Made by a program: the position numbers and the translations under genes
DNA from: JBBQZO01 sp038207625
Lineage (GTDB): Bacteria; Pseudomonadota; Gammaproteobacteria; Burkholderiales; Burkholderiaceae_D
Direction of reading: 5' to 3'
DNA: 64,000 bases
Assembly: GCA_038207625.1 (NCBI GenBank)
Contig: JBBQZO010000012.1
Coordinates: 73,014 to 137,013, forward strand
Notes under the pieces: generated by a model
What the model was told of the DNA's origin: nothing
The model's database searches: none
What the model saw: only the letters and a program-made list of their open reading frames with translations
Shown here: positions 42,279-49,503 of the stretch, in pieces
Layout of the letters: every line of letters begins with the position of its first letter
Position numbering within the stretch: the stretch's first letter is position 1

Positions 42279-42737
42279 ATGAAAAAATTAATCTCTAGCA
42301 TCCTTGTCGTCTTGTCTTTGTTGGTCGCAAATGGCGTCGCATGGGGGGCAGATAAAGGCACGGCCGACGAGGCCAAAGCGCTGGTCGCAAAGGCCAGCGC
42401 TTACCTCAAGGCCAATGGCCGGGAGAAGGCGCTGGCCGAGTTCAATAATCCCAAGGGTAGTTTCGTCGACCGCGATTTGTATATCTTCGTCGTCGACACA
42501 AACGGTCTGACGGTCGCCAATGGCAACAACGCGAAACTGATCGGCAAGAACGTCATCGACATGAAGGATCAGGACGACAAGTACTTCATCAAGAGCTTCA
42601 TTGAGCTGGGTAATACCAAGGGCAAGGGCTGGGTCGACTATCGATGGATCAACCCGCAAACGAAGGCGATCGCTACCAAGTCAACCTACATTGAAAAGAA
42701 CGGCGACCTGCTGATCGGTTGCGGAATTTATAAGTAA
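42279..42737 (+). CDS. periplasmic single Cache domain protein
   Basis: A 152-residue protein. ATG 42279 follows TTGGAG and gives a signal peptide (KKLISSILVVLSLLVANGVAWGA). The mature part is a stand-alone Cache_2-type sensor domain: AKALVAKASAYLKANGREKALAEFNNPKGSFVDRDLYIFVVDTNGLTVANG, NAKLIGKNVIDMKDQDDKYFIK, KGWVDYRWINPQTK and the typical end GDLLIGCGIYK, in parts. Cache domains bind small ligands in receptors; here there is no signalling output domain. The next gene, 13 bp downstream, is a frameshifted solute-binding protein, so the pair may have formed a periplasmic sensing unit. Confidence 0.9.
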   Translation: MKKLISSILVVLSLLVANGVAWGADKGTADEAKALVAKASAYLKANGREKALAEFNNPKGSFVDRDLYIFVVDTNGLTVANGNNAKLIGKNVIDMKDQDDKYFIKSFIELGNTKGKGWVDYRWINPQTKAIATKSTYIEKNGDLLIGCGIYK

Positions 42738-42750
42738 GGTTGGGGACATC

Positions 42751-43501
42751 GTGAGGCGGGCTCGCCGCGCCGCCTTGCTGTGCGCTCTGGCAGGTCTGTC
42801 CCAGCAGAGCATTGGTGGTGCGCCGGTCAGCGTGTTCGTCAACGCGCGCCAGTCGCCCAACTCCGAGCTTGGCAAGGACGGCGTACTGCGCGGCGATGTG
42901 ATCGACACCGCTGCCACCGTGCTGCGCGACGCTGGCATCGACCATGAATTGATCGCCTTGCCGCACCCGCGCGCGTTCGAGCGCGTCAAGGCCTGTGAAG
43001 GCTTGATGGCGGGCGTGTTCAAGTCGCCCGAACGGGCGCGCTTCCTGATGTTTTCCGAGCCGATCGTAGCCGACCGTGTGGCGCTGGTGTTGCGCGCCGA
43101 CGATCCGCTGGCGTATGCGGCGCCAAACGACCTGGCCGGCAGGTCCGTCACTTATCTGCGCGGCGCCGTGGTCGGCATCGACCTGCGGCGGGTTGCGGCC
43201 GGTTGCGTCGGTCCGGCTGGACCAGCAGATTTTGTTTGACCTGATGCTCAAAAAACGGGTGGCCGGACGTACCGACGCGGTCATCATCCGCCCGCGCGAG
43301 GCGGTGCCGATCGGCGCACGCGCGACTGGTCTGCCGATGTCGCTGCTGCGCATCGTCGACCCGCCGCTGGCGATGGTGCAAAACCACATCGCCGGTTGCA
43401 GCACCGATGCGCGCGCGTTGGCGCTGCTGCGCAAAATTGACCAGTCGATCGTCAAGCTGCGCGCCGACGGCACGCTGAACCGGCTGATGACGGCGCGCTG
43501 A
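42751..43501 (+). pseudogene. frameshifted family-3 solute-binding-like protein
   Basis: A GTG start at 42751 (GGGGA site) opens a secreted protein (signal AALLCALAGLSQQSIGG) with VSVFVNARQSPNSELGK, DVIDTAATVLRDAGIDHELIALPHPRAFERVK and MFSEPIVADRVALVLRADDPLAY, typical of SBP_bac_3-like periplasmic proteins. The frame runs into a stop at 43237-43239, but the fold continues in another frame as PVASVRLDQQILFDLMLKKRVAGRTDAVIIRP and RKIDQSIVKLRADGTLNRLM to TGA at 43499-43501. The shift lies near 43185-43215, in a G/C-rich run. This is either a recent frameshift or a sequence error. Confidence 0.8.
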
Positions 43502-43776
43502 CGCAGCGAACTCCGCGCGCCATGCGGCGCATCGGGTGCCGCCCAGCGTACCTTGCTCCTTGTGTTCGGTATCGCTCAGACGCGCGCCGATGACTATGGC
43601 ATTGTTCGGCGATGCAGCTGTGCCCGCTAGTTCGCTGGATGCGATCGATCAAGGGCGTGGCCATGCACGCTGAACCAGGGCGCATGGGCGTCAACATGCG
43701 CAAGCACGACCGCGCGACCGGTGCTGCAACGCCGCCGCGTGGTCACGAACACGACGCACTCGGAAGGAAACACACC

Positions 43777-45444
43777 ATGAATATCAGTCCCCTGGCCGGC
43801 AAGCCGGCGCCCGCCGCCATACTGGTGAATCTGCCCAGCCTGATCGGCGCCTACTACACCAACCGGCCCGATCCGTCCGTGCCGGAACAACGCGTGGCAT
43901 TTGGCACCTCCGGCCACCGCGGCTCGTCGCTGTCAAACAGCTTCAACGAAATGCATGTGCTGGCCATCAGTCAGGCGATCTGCGACTACCGCGCCGCGCA
44001 CGATATCGCTGGCCCGCTGTTTCTTGGGGTGGACACGCACGCCTTGTCGGCGCCGGCCTGCGCCAGCGCGCTTGAGGTACTCGCCGCCAACGGCATCGAC
44101 GTGATGCTGGCCGAGGGCGACGAGTTCACGCCCACGCCGGCCGTGTCGCTGGCGGTGCTCACCTTCAACCGCGGCCGCACCAGCGCACTGGCCGACGGCA
44201 TCGTCATTACGCCGTCGCACAATCCGCCCGACAGCGGCGGCTTCAAATATAACGGTTGCAACGGCGGCCCGGCCGACTCGCTGGCCACCGCCTGGATCGA
44301 GGCCAGCGCCAACGACTATTTGCGGCGCGCCATGCAGGGTGTCAAACGCATTCCGATCGGGCAGGCCTTGCGCGCCGCCACCACCCACCGCTACGATTAT
44401 CTGGGCGCCTACGTCAAGCAACTCGACCAGGTGATCGACATGGTCGCCATTCGCGACGCCGGCATCCGGCTCGGTGTCGATCCGCTGGGCGGCGCCGGCG
44501 TACACTACTGGGAACGCATCGGCGCGCACTACGGCCTGAATTTGAGTGTGATCAGCAAGGTGGTCGACCCGACCTTCGGCTTCATGAGCGTCGACTGGGA
44601 CGGGCGCATCCGCATGGACCCGTCCTCCAAATACGCGATGGGCCGGCTGATCGGCGTCAGGGACGACTTCGATATCGCGTTCGCCTGCGACACCGACCAC
44701 GACCGGCACGGTATCGTCACGCCAGGTGCGGGTCTGATGCCGGCCAATAACTATCTGTCGGTGGCGATCGACTACCTGTTTCGCCATCGTCCGCACTGGT
44801 CGCGCGACGCTGCCGTGGGTAAGACGGTTGTCAGCAGCCAGATGATCGACCGGATCAGCACCCGGCTGGGCCGGCCCCTGTATGAGGTGCCGGTGGGCTT
44901 CAAGTGGTTCGCCGCCGGCCTGTGCGATGGCTCGCTGGGCTTTGGCGGCGAGGAAAGCGCCGGCGCGTCATTCCTGCGGCGCGACGGCACTGTCTGGACC
45001 ACCGACAAGGATGGCCTGGTGCCCGGCCTGTTGGCCGGCGAAATCATGGCGCGCACCGGTCGCGATCCGGCCGAGCAGTACCGGCGCCTGACGCTGGACC
45101 TGGGCGATCCGGTGTCCGACCGGGTCGAGGCGCCGGCCACGCCGGAGCAAAAACGCATGCTGTCGGCACTCTCGCCGCGGCAGGTGGAGTGCACCGAGTT
45201 GGCCGGCGAACTGATACAAAGCGTGCTCACCAAGGCGCCGGGCAACGGTGCGTCGATCGGCGGCCTGAAGGTGGTCGCGGCCGGCTGCTGGTTCGCCGCA
45301 CGTCCATCGGGCACCGAGGATATTTACAAGATCTACGCCGAGAGTTTTCATGGCGCGGATCATTTGCGCCGCATCGTGCAGGAGGCGCAGACGATCGTCG
45401 ACCATGCGCTCGCGGTGAGCGGCGCCGATGGGGCAGGCGCTTAA
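43777..45444 (+). CDS. pgm: phosphoglucomutase, alpha-D-glucose specific
   Basis: A 555-residue phosphohexomutase interconverting glucose-1-phosphate and glucose-6-phosphate. ATG 43777 follows CGGAAGGAAA. Seen: VAFGTSGHRGSSLSNSFNE, the phosphoserine loop TPSHNPPDSGGFKYN with S147, the metal loop FACDTDHDRHG, the sugar-binding loop FGGEESAGASF and the phosphate-binding C-terminus ARPSGTEDIYKIYAESF. Length and motifs match the Pgm type of E. coli. It connects glycogen or glucan and nucleotide-sugar pools. A hexanucleotide array starts at its stop codon. Confidence 0.96.
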   Translation: MNISPLAGKPAPAAILVNLPSLIGAYYTNRPDPSVPEQRVAFGTSGHRGSSLSNSFNEMHVLAISQAICDYRAAHDIAGPLFLGVDTHALSAPACASALEVLAANGIDVMLAEGDEFTPTPAVSLAVLTFNRGRTSALADGIVITPSHNPPDSGGFKYNGCNGGPADSLATAWIEASANDYLRRAMQGVKRIPIGQALRAATTHRYDYLGAYVKQLDQVIDMVAIRDAGIRLGVDPLGGAGVHYWERIGAHYGLNLSVISKVVDPTFGFMSVDWDGRIRMDPSSKYAMGRLIGVRDDFDIAFACDTDHDRHGIVTPGAGLMPANNYLSVAIDYLFRHRPHWSRDAAVGKTVVSSQMIDRISTRLGRPLYEVPVGFKWFAAGLCDGSLGFGGEESAGASFLRRDGTVWTTDKDGLVPGLLAGEIMARTGRDPAEQYRRLTLDLGDPVSDRVEAPATPEQKRMLSALSPRQVECTELAGELIQSVLTKAPGNGASIGGLKVVAAGCWFAARPSGTEDIYKIYAESFHGADHLRRIVQEAQTIVDHALAVSGADGAGA

Positions 45445-45496
45445 GCGCCAACGCCAGCGCCAACGCCAACGCCAACGCCAACGCCAACGCCAACGC
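45445..45496. repeat. hexanucleotide array (ACGCCA)n at the pgm stop codon
   Basis: About eight to nine 6-bp units, GCGCCA/ACGCCA, starting at the base after the pgm TAA (45442-45444) and ending 30 bp before the stop of the convergent ChaN-like gene. It is the same unit length as the array after the GFA gene. Confidence 0.92.
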
Positions 45497-45525
45497 GCTG
45501 CCGGCCGTTGCCCGTGGCGCGACCT

Positions 45526-46434
45526 TTACCTGGCCTTGTTCGCTGCCAGCGAGGCCGAGAAATAGTTCAGCATCAAGGCCTGGTTGTAGCCGATCGCAGC
45601 GCTTGGTGCATCCATATACAGGCCCAAGGGACGCTGTTCGTCGCTGGCGCGCGCGAACGAACTGACCATGCAACTGGACGCTTCGGCGCCACGACAACTC
45701 CAGTACTGGCCGGCGTAGGCATCGACTTTGAGTGAAAACGGCGCGAGGTCTTTCAGGTGCCCGAACATGAAGCGGTGGGCCGGATCCCAGCCGGCGCCGT
45801 CGCGCTGGCGTACGTGGTAGTTGCCGGCCAAAACCAGCACCCGCGCCGTCGGATTTGCGCCGATGATGGCGCGCAGATTGTTCGCCATCGCCAGGTCGCG
45901 ATCGAGTTTCGCGTTGATCTGGTCTGCGTTCATATCGAAGGCGGCAATCTGCAGCTTACGCCCGTCGTGACGCAGTGCGCGCACTGAATCGATCAGCTCA
46001 AACATGGCCCGGCTGGAGCGCCCGTCCTGCGCGGCGCGCGACCAGAACTGCGAGGCCAGCAGCGTCGCCTTTGCCGCCTCGCCACCGTCGCTGTCGACGT
46101 AAGCGGCCAGGATTGCCGCCTGCGTTTGCGGATATTCCAGCGCGACCAGCACCGCACGTGCTTTGCCGTCGGGGCCAGGCTCGCTACTCCAGCGGCGTGC
46201 AATTGCGGCCACCAGTTGCGGCACCTCTGCCGTGCCGTGCATCTCGCCGATCGCCAATAGCTTGCTGTTCTCGGTGAGCTTGATCAACTGCGACAAGGTG
46301 TCGTCCGGTATCGCCGTGGCGGGGAGCGCCCACGCCGGACAGGCGGCAAGGCCACCGCTGAGCAGCCAGCCGATCGTTGTGGCAAGTATGCCGATGCTGC
46401 GCGCGACACCAAGGTCAGAAAATCGCTGTCTCAA
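45526..46434 (-). CDS. secreted ChaN-like/Tiki-superfamily protein
   Basis: A 302-residue exported protein. A TTG start at 46434 is supported by GGAG seven bases upstream; no ATG precedes the conserved part. The signal peptide is ILATTIGWLLSGGLAACPAW. Then LLAIGEMHGTAEVPQLVAAIARRW gives a GExH motif, LVALEYPQ follows, and VLVLAGNYHVRQRDG gives the second Gx(N)H motif, as in ChaN (haem-binding) and related Tiki/TraB-fold proteins. A C-terminal part includes FSLKVDAYAGQYWSC with two Cys. The function is unknown; haem or metal binding or hydrolysis are possible. Confidence 0.75.
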   Translation of the reverse strand: MRQRFSDLGVARSIGILATTIGWLLSGGLAACPAWALPATAIPDDTLSQLIKLTENSKLLAIGEMHGTAEVPQLVAAIARRWSSEPGPDGKARAVLVALEYPQTQAAILAAYVDSDGGEAAKATLLASQFWSRAAQDGRSSRAMFELIDSVRALRHDGRKLQIAAFDMNADQINAKLDRDLAMANNLRAIIGANPTARVLVLAGNYHVRQRDGAGWDPAHRFMFGHLKDLAPFSLKVDAYAGQYWSCRGAEASSCMVSSFARASDEQRPLGLYMDAPSAAIGYNQALMLNYFSASLAANKAR

Positions 46435-46671
46435 TTTGCTACTCCGGTCGCTGCGTCGGTTTCGTGTCCGCCCGCCGCGATGTATCGGGAGGCGCCAGGA
46501 TTGTGACTATACAGGCTAGATTGCGTCGAAGGCAACGTCATTTCCTGCGTCGTCCGACGCGGGGTGGCCATCGCTGCGCGCGCCGGCGTGGCGCTTCGCA
46601 AGGGGCCGCGCGGGCTTGCGCGGCCCATGCCGCCAGCCGGTTCGGGGCGCGTGCGCGGCGCCGCGCGCGAC
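46435..46671. other. intergenic upstream of ice-binding remnant
   Basis: 237 bp, GC-rich. An open frame from 46564 runs into the remnant that follows but upstream of 46672 has no family resemblance. No promoter or repeat is recognised. Confidence 0.35.
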
Positions 46672-46912
46672 GTGTGGATGTTTCAGGTTGCGGGAACCCT
46701 GACGCAGGCATCGGCCACCCACGTGCTATTGGAACGTGTTCTGGGTGCCGGCCGACGTTGTCACGATCGGCACGAACGCGCACTTTGACGGCGTCGCGCT
46801 GGCCCAGACCAAGATCGCCATGCAAACCGGAGCAACGTCCAACGGCCGGCTGTTGGCGCAGACGGCCGTCACGCTCGCGCAAAACACGGTCACGCACCTT
46901 GAGTCGTCATGA
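46672..46912 (+). pseudogene. ice-binding-like (DUF3494) protein remnant
   Basis: Two frames together read the end of a DUF3494 ice-binding-like domain: VWMFQVAGTLTQASATHVLL (from 46672), then, after a frame change near 46725, WNVFWVPADVVTIGTNAHFDG, ALAQTKIAMQTGATSNGRLL and AQTAVTLAQNTVTH to TGA at 46910-46912. This matches the family order VWxFQxxxTL, NVFWxVGxxxTxGxxxxFxG, TGAxxNGRLLAxTAVTL. The N-terminal two thirds are missing, and a frameshift plus a short deletion (expected GAxxxN) separate the pieces. In intact relatives this domain binds ice in the periplasm or outside the cell. Confidence 0.75.
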
Positions 46913-46954
46913 CAGGTAGGAAAACTACTCAGATTTGATAGTCATCTATATATC

Positions 46955-46970
46955 AACGTTTTATAACGTT
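46955..46970. promoter_or_regulatory. paired AACGTT operator candidate upstream of amylase
   Basis: AACGTTTTATAACGTT: two self-palindromic AACGTT hexamers spaced 10 bp centre to centre, one helical turn, in the AT-rich region 190 bp upstream of the amylase start. LacI-type regulators of maltose/starch genes often use ACGTT-rich palindromes; the assignment is inference. Confidence 0.4.
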
Positions 46971-47161
46971 AATTTGCATTAATTGTTATGTAGTTGTGCT
47001 ACATTTCACTGCTTGGATAGTTCTGCGTACAGCATCGCTCGACAAAAGAATGCGTGAATCGTGCCTGTTTCATCGGCCAGATTCGCGCGCCGGACGACCC
47101 CAAGACTGACTTGCACATGGTTCCTGCATTCCAATCAATATAAAAATAGATGGAGTAGACA

Positions 47162-49039
47162 ATGAGAAGAGACACTCACCGTACCAAGTTCGCGCCGGCG
47201 CTCGCCGCTTGCGCGTTTGCCCTCAGCGCGGCCTTTTCCGGCGCAACCGTCCAGGCGGCGGGCTTCAATGCACGCGATACCTCGGTGCAAATGTTTCGTT
47301 GGCGCTGGACCGACGTAGCCAACGAATGCACCAAATGGCTGGGGCCGCAGGGCTACGGCGCCGTTCAGGTGTCGCCCGCCCAGGCTTCGCTCAATAACAG
47401 CAACTGGTGGAATGTGTACCAGCCGGTCAATTACACCAATCTGACCAGCAGCATGGGGACCGAGGCGCAGTTTGCGTCCATGGTCAGCACCTGCCACGCC
47501 GCTGGCGTGCGCGTGTACGCCGACGTGGTGGTCAACCAGATGGCCGCCGGTGCCGGCACCGCCACCGACGGCTCGACCTGGAACGCGGCGACCCTGACCT
47601 ATCCTTTTTTCAGCGGCAACGACTATCACGCGCCCTGTGATATCCAGAACAGCGACTACGACAACAACCGTAACAACGTGATGTTCTGCCGCCTCAGCGG
47701 CATGCCGGACATGAAGACGGAAAGCGCCTACGTGCAGGGGCAGATCAAGAACTACCTCAACAAATTGCTCGGCCTCGGGGTCGATGGTTTCCGTTTCGAC
47801 GCGTCCAAGCATATCGCACCGGCTGATCTGCAGGCGATCGTCGGGGGCATCGCCAGCACCACCAAAGCGGGCGAGTCGCTGTGGGTCACGCATGAAGTGA
47901 TCCCCGACGCGACCGTCAACCGGGCTGACTACTTCAGCAGTGGCACCATCAATGAATTCAAGTTCGCCTCGGCGCTGCGCGCGATGTTTCGCAACGAGAG
48001 CGGGGCCAATCTGTCGCAAGTGCAGTCCATCATGGGCACGCCGGGCAACTGGGGCGGCACGTGGGGGTTTGTCGACACCAGCCACGCCACCGTGTTTGTC
48101 AACAACTGGGATACCGAGCGCAATGGCGGCTCGCTCAATGCCAGCAATTACGTGTCGGGAAGCACCAACGATACGCAAGGCACCAAACGCTACGATCTGG
48201 CCAACATCTTCATGCTCGCCTGGCCGTATGGCCACGCGCAAGTTCATTCGGGCTTTCGCTTCAGCGGCTTTGACCAGGGGCCTCCGGCGTCCAGTCCGTA
48301 TGATGCGAGCGGCAATGCCCGCATCAATGTCGAGTGGGACTTCATTCATCGCTGGTCCGACGTGTCGAACATGGTGGCGTTGCGCGCGGCAGCATCCGGC
48401 CAGGACGTGAACAACTTTGTCAGCGGCACGGGCAATCAGATTGCGTTCAATCGCGGCAGCGCCGCTTTTGTCGCGCTCAACAACGACGCTGCAGCGTGGA
48501 ATGCGACCTTCCAGACGCTGCTGCCGCCTGGCACGTATTGCAACGTGGTCAATGGTAAATTGACGGCCGACAAGTCCGCGTGTACGGGCGACAGTGTAAC
48601 GATCAGCAGTAACGGCCGCGCCACCTTGTCGATACCTGGCAATGGCGGTGCCAGCGTGCCGGCGGTGGCGCTGCATATCAAGCAGGTCACCGGCGCGACC
48701 GCTGCCTGTACCAGTGTTCCCGTCAAGTTTCGCGTTGCCAATGCCAACACGGTGTCCGGTCAGAGCGTCTACGTGAACGGCAACCGCAGCGAACTCGGGA
48801 CCTGGACCCCGACGGCAGCGAACCTGCTCACCATCGAAGGTAGCGGCGCCAACGCTGCCTGGTCGCGCACCATCAACCTGCCGCCATCGACGCCGATACA
48901 GTTCAAGTTCATGAAGCATGGTGGCGTAGCTGATGTATGGGAAAGCAATCAGACGACGGCCAGTGGCAATCGCGAAGCGGTCAGTCAGGCTTGCGGGGCC
49001 AGCACGTTGGTGCTCGACGTGGGTAACTTCAAGTTCTAA
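47162..49039 (+). CDS. secreted GH13 alpha-amylase with C-terminal CBM20
   Basis: A 625-residue starch-degrading enzyme. Signal peptide to about residue 33 (ALAACAFALSAAFSGATVQA). The GH13 barrel shows VQVSPAQAS, VYADVVVNQM (region I, normally VNH), GFRFDASKH with nucleophile D213, WVTHEVIPD with acid/base E245, and FVNNWDTERNGGSL with D317 (region IV, Trp where many enzymes have His). After the barrel's Greek-key domain, residues about 525-625 form a starch-binding CBM20 (VPVKFRVANANTVSGQSVYVNGNRSELGTW, IQFKFMKHG, VWESNQT). It hydrolyses alpha-1,4-glucan outside the cell. Two hairpins follow the gene. Confidence 0.95.
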   Translation: MRRDTHRTKFAPALAACAFALSAAFSGATVQAAGFNARDTSVQMFRWRWTDVANECTKWLGPQGYGAVQVSPAQASLNNSNWWNVYQPVNYTNLTSSMGTEAQFASMVSTCHAAGVRVYADVVVNQMAAGAGTATDGSTWNAATLTYPFFSGNDYHAPCDIQNSDYDNNRNNVMFCRLSGMPDMKTESAYVQGQIKNYLNKLLGLGVDGFRFDASKHIAPADLQAIVGGIASTTKAGESLWVTHEVIPDATVNRADYFSSGTINEFKFASALRAMFRNESGANLSQVQSIMGTPGNWGGTWGFVDTSHATVFVNNWDTERNGGSLNASNYVSGSTNDTQGTKRYDLANIFMLAWPYGHAQVHSGFRFSGFDQGPPASSPYDASGNARINVEWDFIHRWSDVSNMVALRAAASGQDVNNFVSGTGNQIAFNRGSAAFVALNNDAAAWNATFQTLLPPGTYCNVVNGKLTADKSACTGDSVTISSNGRATLSIPGNGGASVPAVALHIKQVTGATAACTSVPVKFRVANANTVSGQSVYVNGNRSELGTWTPTAANLLTIEGSGANAAWSRTINLPPSTPIQFKFMKHGGVADVWESNQTTASGNREAVSQACGASTLVLDVGNFKF

Positions 49040-49062
49040 GCATTTAGCTATCAGCATTAATG

Positions 49063-49129
49063 GCCGACGCCGCAATGGCGTCGGCTGCAGGCCGGGCCTG
49101 CCAACCATTTCCGCGCGCCGGAAATGGTT
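49063..49129 (+). terminator. two consecutive hairpins after amylase gene
   Basis: First stem GCCGACGCC (49063-49071) with GGCGTCGGC (49077-49085), loop GCAAT. Second stem AACCATTTCCG (49103-49113) with CGGAAATGGTT (49119-49129), loop CGCGC, followed by TATAC. Both are perfect. The pair lies 24-90 bp after the amylase stop and probably ends its transcript. Confidence 0.65.
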
Positions 49130-49503
49130 TATACGATGAATCCCCCTGGTGACAGACTGGCGCGCGATGAGCAAACCCGTTGATCGCGCGATGGTTAGCT
49201 CTTCGTCTGGCTACATCCATCAAAAATTAACATCGTCGTGCTATCTGACTATCTTTTAACATTTTCATTATTTTTGCAACAAAGCTGTTTTTGCTGCTCT
49301 CTGCGCACCATGCGCGGACATGGGGCGGCGCCGCCATGGTTCCCCGTGCAGTGCATTGCTGTTCGGAAAATTTCATCTAAGTTCTGTCAATTTATATAAT
49401 TTACATCTTAATAGCCAAGATAATCAGACTTTGTTCGTCACACCCCGGTCATGCATAGTCGCCACAATCCATCGTACTTAAACCAACTAGAATCGGGGAA
49501 GTC
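49130..49503. other. intergenic, AT-rich promoter region of PHP protein
   Basis: 374 bp between amylase terminators and the PHP-domain gene. AT-rich stretches around 49225-49280 and 49375-49430 (TATATAATTTA near 49393) suggest promoters or regulator sites; no gene is supported. Confidence 0.45.

Noticed and set aside
45445..45496. CRISPR array
   Set aside because: The units are 6 bp without spacers; no direct repeats of 24-40 bp with unique spacers occur anywhere in the window.
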